22,303 bases of DNA. Origin: Reddybacter sp041622675 (GTDB taxonomy: Bacteria > Pseudomonadota > Gammaproteobacteria > Pseudomonadales > Porticoccaceae). The stretch is taken from the NCBI GenBank assembly GCA_041622675.1, contig JBFJYH010000040.1:1-22303 (forward strand). Reading direction: 5' to 3'. This document shows positions 7,773 through 16,060 of this stretch, one piece after another (the stretch's first letter is position 1; every line of letters begins with the position of its first letter). A program made the translations under genes and the position numbers. A model generated the notes under the pieces. It was given only the letters and a program-made list of their open reading frames with translations, searched no databases and was not told where the DNA came from.

Positions 7773-8936
7773 TTAAGATTCCCACGCTTGAGTATAAAGC
7801 GCTGCCATTTCTTCAACAGTCGGTATGCGTGGGTTGTTGTTAGGCGAGCCTGAGGCCAATGCTTGTTCGGCCATGGTGTTTAATAGCGAAAAATACTTTT
7901 GTTTATCAATACCGTACTCTTTTGGTGATGGCACCTTTAAATCGATATTGAGTTGACGTAATTCGGTGAGTAAACTTTTTACAGATCCTTCCGTGTCACT
8001 GCCACGTTCCACTAGTCCCATGGCTTGAGCGCACTCTGCATAGCGCTCCATCGCAGCCTCGGCGGAATAAGCGGTGACAACAGGTAATAACATGGCATTG
8101 CTAAGCCCGTGGGCAACGTGAAAGAAAGCGCCAATCGGGCGGCTCATACCGTGAACCAGACAGACTGAGGCATTGGAGAAGGCCATGCCGGCTTGTGTAG
8201 CGGCTAGCATCATAGCCTCACGTGCAGCTTTGTTGTCGGGCTCGTTACAGGCACTGCGAATATTTCGGGCGATTAATCCCATGGCTGATAGGGCGAGGGT
8301 GTCGGTGTATGGGTTGTGTTTGGTGCTAACATAGGCCTCGATGGCGTGGGTCAAACTGTCAATGCCGGTGTCTGCGGTGGTGCGGTAGGGCACACTATAG
8401 GTCAGTTCGTAATCGACAATGGCCGCTGCGGGCAGGCAACCCAAGCCCATAATTAACATTTTCTCATCGCTGGCTTTATCGGTAATGACCGTGACTTTCG
8501 TGACTTCTGAGCCGGTGCCAGCAGTGGTGGGTATGGCAATAATGGGCAGGCCACTTTCATTGGCTTGGTACGGCACCTTATAGTCGCGAATACTACCGCC
8601 ACCGTGAGCCAGCAGGGTCATGGCCTTGGCGGTGTCGATGGGGCTGCCACCGCCGAGAGCGATGACGCAATCGAAATCGCCCTGACGAATCATCTCAGCA
8701 CCATGAATCACCACATCGTCGGTGGGTTCGGGCACGGTGTCGGCGAACAGTTGCCAGGCAATATTTGCCGTATCCAGAACGTCGGTAATATGGCTGGTTT
8801 TGCCGCTATCACGCATATAGGGGTCGGTGACGAGCAAAGGTTTAGTGCAGGCCAATTTGGCCATCACATCGGCGATTTCGGCGACAGCGCCACCGCCGAT
8901 CAACATAATGCGTGGTGTGGTTATGCTTGCTGGCAT
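7773..8936 (-). CDS. Iron-containing alcohol dehydrogenase
   Basis: A 387-residue group III alcohol dehydrogenase. The nucleotide-binding motif GGGSPIDTAKA is at residues 95-105, the conserved AIPTTAGTGSEVT at about 134-146, and the metal ligands D193, H197, H262 and H276 lie in DSLTHAIEAY and HGMSRPIGAFFHVAHG, as in FucO-like enzymes. The family interconverts alcohols and aldehydes or ketones with NAD(P)H. ATG 8936 is preceded by GGGAAGG at ideal distance. It is the last gene of a minus-strand set (crotonase, efpL, this gene), with a 75-base gap after efpL, so co-transcription is plausible. The substrate is not predictable; the context suggests carbon catabolism. Confidence 0.93.
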   Translation of the reverse strand: MPASITTPRIMLIGGGAVAEIADVMAKLACTKPLLVTDPYMRDSGKTSHITDVLDTANIAWQLFADTVPEPTDDVVIHGAEMIRQGDFDCVIALGGGSPIDTAKAMTLLAHGGGSIRDYKVPYQANESGLPIIAIPTTAGTGSEVTKVTVITDKASDEKMLIMGLGCLPAAAIVDYELTYSVPYRTTADTGIDSLTHAIEAYVSTKHNPYTDTLALSAMGLIARNIRSACNEPDNKAAREAMMLAATQAGMAFSNASVCLVHGMSRPIGAFFHVAHGLSNAMLLPVVTAYSAEAAMERYAECAQAMGLVERGSDTEGSVKSLLTELRQLNIDLKVPSPKEYGIDKQKYFSLLNTMAEQALASGSPNNNPRIPTVEEMAALYTQAWES

Positions 8937-9011
8937 GTCTACCTTCCCTCTTCTTGACTCAGTATATTGAAAATTTGTCAGCCTAAAAACCTGTTGAAAC
9001 TGCTTGCTATT

Positions 9012-9578
9012 TTACGCCCGCGACATAAATTTTCCCGTCATCGTATTGACCTTAACGATCTCTCCCGGCTCGAGATATTCAGGCACCTGAATTTCCAGCC
9101 CGGTTGTCAGTGTGGCGGGTTTGGTACGCCCGGCGGCAGTGGCCCCTTTAATGCCGGGAGCCGTGTCGAGCACCGCCATGGTGACTGATTGAGGGAGTTC
9201 AATGGCGAGCAGTGCGCCATCCATGATTAACCCGGTAATGTCTTCAAGGCCGTCACTAAGGTAGGCGATCTGGTCGGTTATCTCTTCACTATTTAAGCCG
9301 TACTGGCTGTAGTCCTCGGCGTTCATAAACATGTAGGTGTCGCCATCGAGATAGGAGTACTGCAGGGGGACACGAATGCAATCGGCCTCTTTGAGGAAGT
9401 CGTCACCCTTGTATGATTCGTCCAGTTTTTGGCCCGTTTTTAAGTTGGTGAAACGTATCTTATACAGTGTTGCGGCACCGCGAGAGGACGGGCTTTTGGC
9501 CTCGACCTGTTTAACGGCATGAGGCGCATCATTGATTTCAACGATGTGGCCTTTTTTTAATTCACTGGCTTTTGGCAC
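9012..9578 (-). CDS. yeiP: Elongation factor P-like protein EfpL (YeiP)
   Basis: A 188-residue three-domain EF-P relative with the KOW-like N-terminal domain (ELKKGHIVEINDAPHAVKQ), the central domain (RVPLQYSYLDGDTYMFMN) and the C-terminal OB domain with VNTMTGKFMSRA at the end. The tip loop is SPSSRGAA with Arg at residue 33, the hallmark of the YeiP/EfpL subgroup, in which an unmodified Arg replaces the modified Lys of EF-P. The family assists ribosomes stalled at difficult proline-containing motifs. The start is GTG 9578 with AGGAA upstream. It sits between a crotonase and an alcohol dehydrogenase on the same strand, an unusual place for a translation factor. Confidence 0.93.
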   Translation of the reverse strand: MPKASELKKGHIVEINDAPHAVKQVEAKSPSSRGAATLYKIRFTNLKTGQKLDESYKGDDFLKEADCIRVPLQYSYLDGDTYMFMNAEDYSQYGLNSEEITDQIAYLSDGLEDITGLIMDGALLAIELPQSVTMAVLDTAPGIKGATAAGRTKPATLTTGLEIQVPEYLEPGEIVKVNTMTGKFMSRA

Positions 9579-9616
9579 TGCAATGTTCCTATGTGATTGG
9601 TCAATACAATTGAAAT

Positions 9617-10405
9617 TTATTCGCCGTTAAAGGCGGGCGGTTTTCTGTCTTTAAACGCCGCTACACCACCGAGGCCATCGCGGGTTCTTGCCATGGCGAT
9701 AATGCCGGCTTCTTCAGCCACGAGTTGTTGCTTAAAGTTATTGTCGAAGCTTTCCATTAACAGCTGACGGGTGCGGCCAAAGGCGATAGTCGGGCCGCTG
9801 GCAAGTTTTTCAGCTAACTCTTGCACGGTATTTGTGAGAGCCTCGGCGTCAACGCATTGGTTAATTAAACCCCATTCTAGGGCCTCAGTTGCACTGAGAC
9901 GGCGATTAGTGACCATTAATTCCTCTGCGCGGCGCAGGCCAATTTGGCGGGGCAGATAGTAAGTGGCACTGCCGTCGGGGGTCATGCCGATGCCGGTATA
10001 GGCCATGGTAAAGCTGGCCTTTTCACTGGCGATCACAAAACTGCAGGAGCTCAGCAGTGACAAGCCGGCACCCGCGGCCACACCTTGCACACTGGCGATA
10101 AGGGGGGCATTCATACTGGAAAAAGTTTCAACAGCAGGGTGAAAGGACTCGAGTAGGCGGCGCAGTGTGGCGGGTAGTTCATCACCGGCCTCGGCAAACG
10201 TTAGCACATCGCCACCGGCACAGAAGATTTTACCTTCGGCATCGAGAATTACCGCGCGGATGCTGGTTTCAGCGGCACAAATTTTGGCGACCTCGTACAG
10301 CTCCTCACCCATTGTGAAATTCAGTGCATTAGCCGCGTCGGGGCGGGCGAGGGTAATGCGGGCAATGCTGCCTTCACGGTTAAACTTAATGGTCTCGTAA
10401 GACAT
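9617..10405 (-). CDS. Enoyl-CoA hydratase/isomerase (crotonase fold)
   Basis: A 262-residue crotonase-superfamily protein. The oxyanion-hole segments KIFCAGGDV (about residues 59-67) and SVQGVAAGAGLSL (about 105-117) are clear. The hydratase catalytic Glu pair is not conserved: the first position falls in FTMAYTGIG, and the second region reads MTPDGSATYYLPR with D144, as in PaaG-type isomerases rather than true hydratases. This suggests double-bond isomerisation or a related reaction on an acyl-CoA. ATG 10405 has GAGG six bases upstream. It leads a minus-strand set with efpL 38 bases downstream, and is divergent from the ferredoxin gene. Confidence 0.9.
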   Translation of the reverse strand: MSYETIKFNREGSIARITLARPDAANALNFTMGEELYEVAKICAAETSIRAVILDAEGKIFCAGGDVLTFAEAGDELPATLRRLLESFHPAVETFSSMNAPLIASVQGVAAGAGLSLLSSCSFVIASEKASFTMAYTGIGMTPDGSATYYLPRQIGLRRAEELMVTNRRLSATEALEWGLINQCVDAEALTNTVQELAEKLASGPTIAFGRTRQLLMESFDNNFKQQLVAEEAGIIAMARTRDGLGGVAAFKDRKPPAFNGE

Positions 10406-10509
10406 GGGTGCCTCATTTGTTATTTTATGGGGGGTAAATAGTACGCGTTGAGCTCCGTGCTAGCTAGCATAGGCTGCTAGAATAGCAGGACGATTAAGCG
10501 GGAGGCCCA

Positions 10510-10833
10510 ATGTCATATTTTAAACAACACGTTTTTATCTGCACCAATCAGCGTAGCGATGGTCGCGCCAGTTGCGAAGATCACGGGGCTAGCGAATTGC
10601 GGGCCTATCTGAAAAATCGGGTCAAAGAAGAAGGTCTGAATGGCCCCGGTGGGCTACGAGTGAACAGCGCCGGTTGTCTCGACCGCTGCGCCCTGGGGCC
10701 AGTGATGGTGGTCTATCCTAACGAGACCTGGTATCGCTACCACTCGAAAGAAGATATCGATGAGATATTCGAAAACCATTTGAAAAATGGCGAGAAAGTA
10801 CAGCACCTGCGTATCTCTCCCAAATACGATTAG
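10510..10833 (+). CDS. Thioredoxin-like [2Fe-2S] ferredoxin domain protein
   Basis: A 107-residue protein of the thioredoxin-fold ferredoxin family. The four cluster ligands are in the expected spacing: C11 (FICTNQR), C22 (SCEDHG), C56 and C60 (NSAGCLDRCALGP). The family acts in electron transfer or cluster carriage in the cytoplasm. Length is typical for the stand-alone form. The ATG 10510 has GGAGG at 10501-10505. It is a single-gene unit, convergent with the HAD hydrolase gene 30 bases away and divergent from the crotonase gene. A redox partner is not identified; the LLM and F420 genes nearby are possible but unproven clients. Confidence 0.9.
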   Translation: MSYFKQHVFICTNQRSDGRASCEDHGASELRAYLKNRVKEEGLNGPGGLRVNSAGCLDRCALGPVMVVYPNETWYRYHSKEDIDEIFENHLKNGEKVQHLRISPKYD

Positions 10834-10863
10834 GCTGAGCCACTGTAAGTTTTTGATACTTTG

Positions 10864-11505
10864 TTAAAACGTGATACCCAACACGGCGCTTAAATCTTTA
10901 ATCGCCTGGTCTTGCGACAGCACTTTAATGGTCGTCATCCCCAGTTGACGTGCAGGCTTGAGATTAATACCCAAATCATCGAGATACACCACATTCGCTG
11001 GGTCTACGCCCATCCGTTCACAGGCCAATAAGTAAATTTCGGGCTGGGGCTTGCGCATGCCTTCTTTGCTCGACTCGATAACGAAATCGAACAAGCTCAT
11101 GGCCGAACTTACTTCGGCGGCGTTTTCAGGTGAGCGGGACATTCCCGGGCCTTTACCAGCGCGCACGTTATTGGTCAGACAGGAGATTTTATAGTCCTGC
11201 TTGCAGCGTTTTAGCACTTCTATCATTCGTGGGCGCACATTCCCGGCGAGCAGTTTGATGACCTCGTTGCCGCGGATGCTATGACCCGCGGCGCGGGATT
11301 CTTTTTCAAAGGCAAGGTCAAATTCTTCGACCGACATTTGACTGGATTCAAATTGGGCCCAGGCATTGGTTTCGGGGTTAGTGGCGTTAATACCGCGAAT
11401 AAAGTCTTTCGGGTAGCCGTTTTGTGCTTCAAAACGATTAAAGGATGCGAAGGGGGAGGAGGTGATAACACCGCCGAAGTCCCAAAGTACTGCTTCTATG
11501 GCCAT
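10864..11505 (-). CDS. HAD-family hydrolase
   Basis: A 213-residue product if started at ATG 11505 (MAIEAVLWDFGG), which fits the fold start; the frame remains open upstream to 11625 but the extra 40 residues are not like the family. Motif I is WDFGGV with nucleophile D9; the usual second Asp is Gly, as in other DFGGV-type members. Motif II is CLTNN, motif III RKPQPEIY and motif IV YLDDLGINL. Related proteins include the phosphatase domains of soluble epoxide hydrolase and ACAD10. Loss of the second Asp could mean altered or lost phosphatase activity. GGGAGA lies about 11 bases before the start. It is divergent from the CoA-transferase gene. Confidence 0.85.
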   Translation of the reverse strand: MAIEAVLWDFGGVITSSPFASFNRFEAQNGYPKDFIRGINATNPETNAWAQFESSQMSVEEFDLAFEKESRAAGHSIRGNEVIKLLAGNVRPRMIEVLKRCKQDYKISCLTNNVRAGKGPGMSRSPENAAEVSSAMSLFDFVIESSKEGMRKPQPEIYLLACERMGVDPANVVYLDDLGINLKPARQLGMTTIKVLSQDQAIKDLSAVLGITF

Positions 11506-11860
11506 GGCTCGATTGTCTCCCAGCAGGGCTCGTATGGGCTCCCTCAATGGAAAAAGGGAAGTGGGTATAACTAAGGTGGTATAACTTGGGATCGCTATCA
11601 TAGAGTGTGGGGCAATGCGCTGCAAATTCAGCGAAGTAGGACGTTCTGTACACTGAGCCCGGGCCTGGTTTCGCAGGTGAGGATTCGCTGCTAAGGATAA
11701 GGCATAGCATAGACACGCAGCCTAGAGGCGAATATCCTTGCCGCCCGATGTTAGAGATGGTTACCTATAATCAAGGTTTCCAGCGTTTGACCAGCACATC
11801 ATTTTTATTAGCGACGTTGTCGCTTTGCGCTATTGTCTTAAGTTATTGAAGGTGTATTGC

Positions 11861-13027
11861 ATGAAACTGGAAGGTATTAAAGTTCTCGATTTGTCGCTGT
11901 TTTTACCGGGGCCACTGTTGACGCAAATGATGGCTGATCACGGCGCTGAGGTGATTAAACTCGAACCTATTAATGGTGGCGAGCCCAACCGCGAAATTGG
12001 TCCCAAAATTGATGGCATGACGGTGTATTTTTCCAATACCCACCGCGGCAAAAAAAGCATTCAGCTCAACCTGAAAACTGACGAAGGCAAAGAAATGGCC
12101 CTCAAATTGGCCGAATCGGCGGATGTCGTGGTTGAGGCCTTCCGCCCCGGTGTCGCCGCACGTTTGGGTGTCGACTACGAATCTATTAAGGCCCGCAACC
12201 CGGGTATTGTTTACGCGTCTTTGTCGGCCTTTGGGCAAACTGGCCCGTACATTAAAAAACCTGCTCACGATCTGGCGACCGAAGCCTATGCTGGTATTCT
12301 CAGTGTCAATTTGGGGTTTGATGGCAAACCAGCGATTCCAGCCATTCCCAATGCCGACATGCTCTGTTCGATGATGGGCTTGTCGGGCGTGTTGATGGCT
12401 CTGTTGCGTCGAAAAGAGACAGGCGAGGGTGACTATATCGATCTGGCAATGATGGACTCGCTGATAGCCTGTGTGCCCAATAATATGGGTACGGTGTTTA
12501 GCGAGAAAAAACCGCCAGTGGTGAAAGAGGAGCGCACCTGGGGTGGCTACGCGATGTATAACATCTACGAGACCAAGGACAATAAATACGTGGTGCTGGG
12601 TGCGTCCGAAATGCATTTTGCGATAGAAGTATTGAATAAAATGGAACGTCCCGATTTAATTCCCTTCTGTGAGCCGCCCCCCGGGCCCAATCAAAATCCT
12701 GTGAAAGAATTTCTGACCGAAACCTTTTTGACAAAAACACAGGCGGAGTGGGTTGAGTGGTTTGATGGTGTCGAAGCCGCTTTTGCGCCGGTTAATAATT
12801 TGCGTGAGGGGGCCGATGACCCACAGATTCGCGCCCGGGAAATGATTATTGAAGATGAGAAGGGACGTGAGCATATCGGCATCCCGATTAAATTTAAAAA
12901 TGAACCAGGTAAGGTGAATTTTGCCGCCCCTGAATTGGGTGCTGACAACGAACGTGTCGCTCTGGAGCTGGGTTTTACGACAGAACAAATTCAGGCGATG
13001 AAGGCGAAGGGTGTTTTCGGTGCTTAG
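11861..13027 (+). CDS. Class III (CaiB/BaiF) acyl-CoA transferase
   Basis: A 388-residue protein with the start placed at ATG 11861 behind GAAGGTG; the open frame continues 12 codons upstream without family sequence. The N-terminal KVLDLSLFLPGP, the segment GAEVIKLEPINGGEPNR and NTHRGKKSIQLNLK are typical of family III CoA transferases. The catalytic Asp is expected at D137 in the PAHDLATEAYAG segment, corresponding to the GHD/GYD Asp of Frc and AMACR-type proteins. Such enzymes move CoA between carboxylic acids, or epimerise acyl-CoAs. Substrate unknown. It stands alone on the plus strand, next to the crotonase and SMP-30 genes, and fits an acyl-CoA based catabolic region. Confidence 0.92.
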   Translation: MKLEGIKVLDLSLFLPGPLLTQMMADHGAEVIKLEPINGGEPNREIGPKIDGMTVYFSNTHRGKKSIQLNLKTDEGKEMALKLAESADVVVEAFRPGVAARLGVDYESIKARNPGIVYASLSAFGQTGPYIKKPAHDLATEAYAGILSVNLGFDGKPAIPAIPNADMLCSMMGLSGVLMALLRRKETGEGDYIDLAMMDSLIACVPNNMGTVFSEKKPPVVKEERTWGGYAMYNIYETKDNKYVVLGASEMHFAIEVLNKMERPDLIPFCEPPPGPNQNPVKEFLTETFLTKTQAEWVEWFDGVEAAFAPVNNLREGADDPQIRAREMIIEDEKGREHIGIPIKFKNEPGKVNFAAPELGADNERVALELGFTTEQIQAMKAKGVFGA

Positions 13028-13045
13028 TTGTCGATAACAGAATCG

Positions 13046-13072
13046 ATGGGCCGCTATTTAATCAGGGCCCAT
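13046..13072 (+). terminator. Possible weak terminator of the CoA-transferase gene
   Basis: ATGGGCC (13046-13052) and GGCCCAT (13066-13072) form a 7-bp stem with a 13-base loop, starting 18 bases after the gene. Only a short TTT follows, so the terminator call is tentative. Confidence 0.3.
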
Positions 13073-13132
13073 TTAACTAAGCCCCAGCTAAATAAGGGCC
13101 CAACCGATCCCCGTTTATTCTTGTCGTGTCTG

Positions 13133-13157
13133 AAAAAAGCCGCCCAATGAGAGCGGC
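13133..13157 (-). terminator. Rho-independent terminator of the SMP-30 gene
   Basis: Read on the minus strand, GCCGC (from 13157) and GCGGC (to 13139) pair around a 9-base loop and are followed directly by six T (complement of 13133-13138). It lies 30 bases past the end of the minus-strand SMP-30 gene, as expected for its intrinsic terminator. Confidence 0.65.
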
Positions 13158-13186
13158 AATGGCTGAAACATTGCCCTTGCTATTGG

Positions 13187-14038
13187 CTAGGGCGAGCCGC
13201 TAGCGGGGACATCAACAGTGGCTATTTCTACTCTCGACGCCGCCTTGCCCCTGCCCATATCCGCAATTGAGCCCTGATAGGTTAAGCCAAACAAGGTGCA
13301 GCCATCGGGGCCACCCAAGGTGCAGGCGACGGGGGAGCGTTTGACGACTTTAACCCGATGCGTGATTTCACCACCTTCGAGTACGCGAATAAAGTGATCC
13401 TGATTAAAGGCCGCCAGCCACACGGCGCCTTCGGCATCGAGGCAAATGCCATCCGGGGCAGCATCGCCAAGGTCGGCAAATACACGGCGATCACACAGCG
13501 AACCATCGTCATTAATGCTAAAGGCGGTGAGCCGGTTCGCCCACGATTCGGCGACAATTAAGGTTTTTCCGTCGGGTGTAATCACTGGCCCATTGGGTAC
13601 ATGGAGATCTGTTGCCACTTCGCGTACGTCACCGGCGGCGGTCACTAGCACAAAATTGGTCGGCTTGAATTTTTCTTTTTTAAAGATATCAAAACCGATA
13701 TTTCCCACATAGGCATTGCCCTTTTTATCGACCACCATGTCGTTGATTTCATAGGGGCAAAGGCTGGACAGGTCTGCGTGTAATTCTAGCTTGCCATTGA
13801 CCAGTTTCATTAATTTGCGGTCGTGCATCGACACAATTAACGGTGTGCCGTCGGGTAAAAAGCCAATGCCCGAGGGCTTGGCCGGTACGTCGATGACTTT
13901 ACTGCGTTGGCCATCCATGCTCAGTGTATAGACTGCATGGCCGTGCATATCTGATAGCCAGAGTTTGTCACCCCGCCAGCGTGGGCCTTCAAGAAAAACA
14001 AAACCGTCGGCCAATACTGTGGTTGATGATTCTTGCAT
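13187..14038 (-). CDS. SMP-30/gluconolactonase-like beta-propeller hydrolase
   Basis: A 283-residue product from ATG 14038 (MQESSTTVLADGF), chosen over the TTG at 14050 because GGGAG lies at ideal distance. The six-bladed SMP-30 fold is shown by FLEGPRW with metal ligand E17, END/N99, the N149 in HVPNGPVITPDGK and D196 in APDGICLDAEGAVWLA, the positions equivalent to the Ca/Zn site of gluconolactonases. The family hydrolyses lactones or related esters. No signal peptide is present, so it is cytoplasmic. The gene is divergent from the LLM oxidoreductase with 128 bases between the starts, and ends in its own terminator. It may act on a lactone from a monooxygenase, but that is inference. Confidence 0.92.
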   Translation of the reverse strand: MQESSTTVLADGFVFLEGPRWRGDKLWLSDMHGHAVYTLSMDGQRSKVIDVPAKPSGIGFLPDGTPLIVSMHDRKLMKLVNGKLELHADLSSLCPYEINDMVVDKKGNAYVGNIGFDIFKKEKFKPTNFVLVTAAGDVREVATDLHVPNGPVITPDGKTLIVAESWANRLTAFSINDDGSLCDRRVFADLGDAAPDGICLDAEGAVWLAAFNQDHFIRVLEGGEITHRVKVVKRSPVACTLGGPDGCTLFGLTYQGSIADMGRGKAASRVEIATVDVPASGSP

Positions 14039-14075
14039 GATCACTCCCAAGTGCTAATTTATTTTTTTAATAAGT

Positions 14076-14103
14076 TTGTCGGTAAATAAGCGTATTGTAA
14101 AAT
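14076..14103 (+). promoter_or_regulatory. Possible promoter of the LLM-F420 cluster
   Basis: TTGTCG (14076-14081) and TAAAAT (14098-14103) are 16 bases apart, in the AT-rich gap between two divergent genes and about 63 bases ahead of the LLM start. The match is moderate and no operator is obvious. Confidence 0.3.
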
Positions 14104-14166
14104 AGTATCTATGCCTATAACGTAAAGTGTCAGAAAATAATAACGATAAAAAAGGAGTTGGCACTG

Positions 14167-15207
14167 ATGCTCGATATTGGCATTCTGTTTATGTTCCGCA
14201 ATCCGCCCTTTAATAGCACCGACTGGACAAGCGTTTACCGCAATGAGTTAGATCACGCCGTCGCTGCTGAGACCTTGGGCTACGATCATGTTTGGCTCAG
14301 TGAACACCATTTTGTCGAGGACGGGTACTCGCCCTCTGTATTACCTATCGCAGCGGCTATTGCCGCCCGTACTGAAAAAGTGCGCATTGGTACCTATGTG
14401 CTGTTGTTACCATTGCATAACCCGGTGCGGGTGGCTGAGGATGCGGCAACGGTCGATGTGATTTCCGGCGGACGCTTCGATTTGGGCATGGGTTTAGGTT
14501 ATCGCCCCGGTGAATTTACGGGCATGGGTATTAGCTCGACAGAGAGAGGGGCACGACTGGCCGAGGGCTTGCCGCTCGTGCAGTCTCTGCTCAATGGCGA
14601 AAAGGTCAGCCACGATGGCCGTTTTAATCACTACACCGATATCCAATTGTTTCCGCCGTCAGTGCAGAAACCCTTCCCCATTTGGGTGGGCGCGCGGGGC
14701 GATAAAGCCTTAGACAGGGCCGCACGACTGGGTTGTCATCTAGCGTCGACGGGTGCGGTGGAGCATCGCTTGAAATATATCGACGCCCTGCGTCGTCACG
14801 GGCACAACCCGGATAATTTCAATATTGCCCACCTGTTGATTTGCTATGTCGCTGACAGTGACGAACAAGCTTGGGATGACTGTGCTGAGCCCCTGCACCA
14901 TGTGATGCGTGAATATCAAGCCTGGGCTGAGGAGTCGGGTGATGTCACGGGTGATGGTGTTGCAGAAAACAAAGTGCCCTCACCCGAGGTGCTGAAGAAA
15001 ACGCGCTACTGTGAAAGCTTTGGTCGCTCGGCTATTATTGGCAGCCCCGAAACCGTGTTGGCGCAGTTATTAGCGGCACATGAAGAGTCACCGGGCACGC
15101 ACCTGACCTTAATGATGTCGCTGCCCGGAGCAGAGCCGAGCAGGACGCGACACAGTATGGCCTTGTTTGCCAGTGAGGTGATGCCAAGGCTTAAAGCGCG
15201 AAGTTAA
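14167..15207 (+). CDS. LLM-class (luciferase-like) oxidoreductase, probably F420-dependent
   Basis: A 346-residue TIM-barrel protein, with start at ATG 14167 nine bases after AGGAG (14153-14157); a TTG at 14158 would add three residues. The bacterial-luciferase family pattern is plain: YDHVWLSEHHFVEDGYSPSVLP, then RIGTYVLLLPLHNPVRVAEDAATVDVISGGRFDLGMGLGY, then PFPIWVGARG. These enzymes use either FMNH2 or reduced F420. It is the first gene of the F420 gene set, 116 bases upstream of the F420 reductase, so F420 dependence is the natural inference but is not proven by residue evidence. It would use hydride from reduced F420 for an unknown substrate. Monooxygenase use of FMN remains possible. 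Confidence 0.9.
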   Translation: MLDIGILFMFRNPPFNSTDWTSVYRNELDHAVAAETLGYDHVWLSEHHFVEDGYSPSVLPIAAAIAARTEKVRIGTYVLLLPLHNPVRVAEDAATVDVISGGRFDLGMGLGYRPGEFTGMGISSTERGARLAEGLPLVQSLLNGEKVSHDGRFNHYTDIQLFPPSVQKPFPIWVGARGDKALDRAARLGCHLASTGAVEHRLKYIDALRRHGHNPDNFNIAHLLICYVADSDEQAWDDCAEPLHHVMREYQAWAEESGDVTGDGVAENKVPSPEVLKKTRYCESFGRSAIIGSPETVLAQLLAAHEESPGTHLTLMMSLPGAEPSRTRHSMALFASEVMPRLKARS

Positions 15208-15323
15208 CCAATCAGTTCTAAGGTTACTTTTGGCCTTGTTTCAAGGGTACACAATATTATTAACAAACACGCTTATACCCTTGATTTCGGGGGTAGTTAA
15301 AGCATAGATGAAGGTGGTGAGTA

Positions 15324-16001
15324 GTGAGTAGTACAGACAAAAAACCGGTCATAGCAATTCTCGGCGGCAGCGGTGATCTCGGTGGTGGCCTCGCGCTGCG
15401 TTGGGCAACGGCGGGCTATGAGGTGATTATTGGTTCGCGTACCGAAGAAAAGGCCGCAGCCGCAGCCGCAACATTAAATGCCCGTGACCTCGCTATTCCC
15501 GCACGGGCGATGAGCAACGAGGCGGCAGCGGCGGCCGGTGAAGTCGTGGCCATGACGGTGCCCTTTGCCAATCATCAAGCGACCCTCGAGGGGATTCGCG
15601 AAGCCGTCCAGGGTAAGGTTTTTATTGACGTTACTGTGCCCCTTATGCCGCCTAAGGTCGGTACTGTTCAAATGCCCGAGGGGGGTTCTGCTTGCATACA
15701 AGCTCAAGCTTTTTTGGGTGATGAGGTGAAAGTTGTCTCCGCTTATCAAAATGTGGCAGCGGCGCATTTAAACGACCTCGATCATGCCCCGGACTGTGAC
15801 GTGCTGGTTTGCGGCAATGACAAAGAGGCCTGTGCACTGGTGGTTTCGCTCACCGAAGCGGCGGGTATGAAGGGTTGGCATGCCGGGCCGATCGCTAATT
15901 CCGTGGTTGCCGAGGCTATGACTTCAGTATTAATTACTCTCAACCGCCGTTACAAAATTCCGGGTGCCGGCTTTAGTATTACCGGCAAACCTGGGGTCTA
16001 A
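15324..16001 (+). CDS. npdG: NADPH-dependent F420 reductase
   Basis: A 225-residue Rossmann protein. The N-terminal AILGGSGDLGGGLALRWA (about residues 10-27) is the dinucleotide site of the F420:NADP oxidoreductase family, and IGSR at the end of the second strand fits NADP preference. The central IDVTVPLMPPK and the Ala-rich VVSAYQNVAAAHL segment, and the C-terminal LNRRYKIPGAGFSITG, match the family well. It passes hydride between NADPH and F420 and would recharge the cofactor for the LLM enzyme. GTG 15324 is the start, with AAGGTGG at 15311-15317. It has a 59-base gap before cofE and is expected to be in the same transcript. Confidence 0.92.
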   Translation: MSSTDKKPVIAILGGSGDLGGGLALRWATAGYEVIIGSRTEEKAAAAAATLNARDLAIPARAMSNEAAAAAGEVVAMTVPFANHQATLEGIREAVQGKVFIDVTVPLMPPKVGTVQMPEGGSACIQAQAFLGDEVKVVSAYQNVAAAHLNDLDHAPDCDVLVCGNDKEACALVVSLTEAAGMKGWHAGPIANSVVAEAMTSVLITLNRRYKIPGAGFSITGKPGV

Positions 16002-16060
16002 ATGCTCTGTGAATGTTCTATAGCGCCGCTTGAGGTCGTGCAGGGTCATAGCGTTCGCCG

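Noticed and set aside
10440..10490. Palindrome GCTAGCTAGC and TAGAAT as a promoter of the ferredoxin gene
   Set aside because: No -35 element at proper distance; the spacing from TTGAGC to TAGAAT is about 24 bases.
11903..12616. 237-codon minus-strand frame opposite the CoA-transferase gene
   Set aside because: It is the shadow of a strongly supported coding frame; translation is His- and Phe-rich with no domain.
14038..14166. TTG starts for the SMP-30 and LLM genes
   Set aside because: In both, the next ATG has better ribosome-binding-site spacing (GGGAG and AGGAG).
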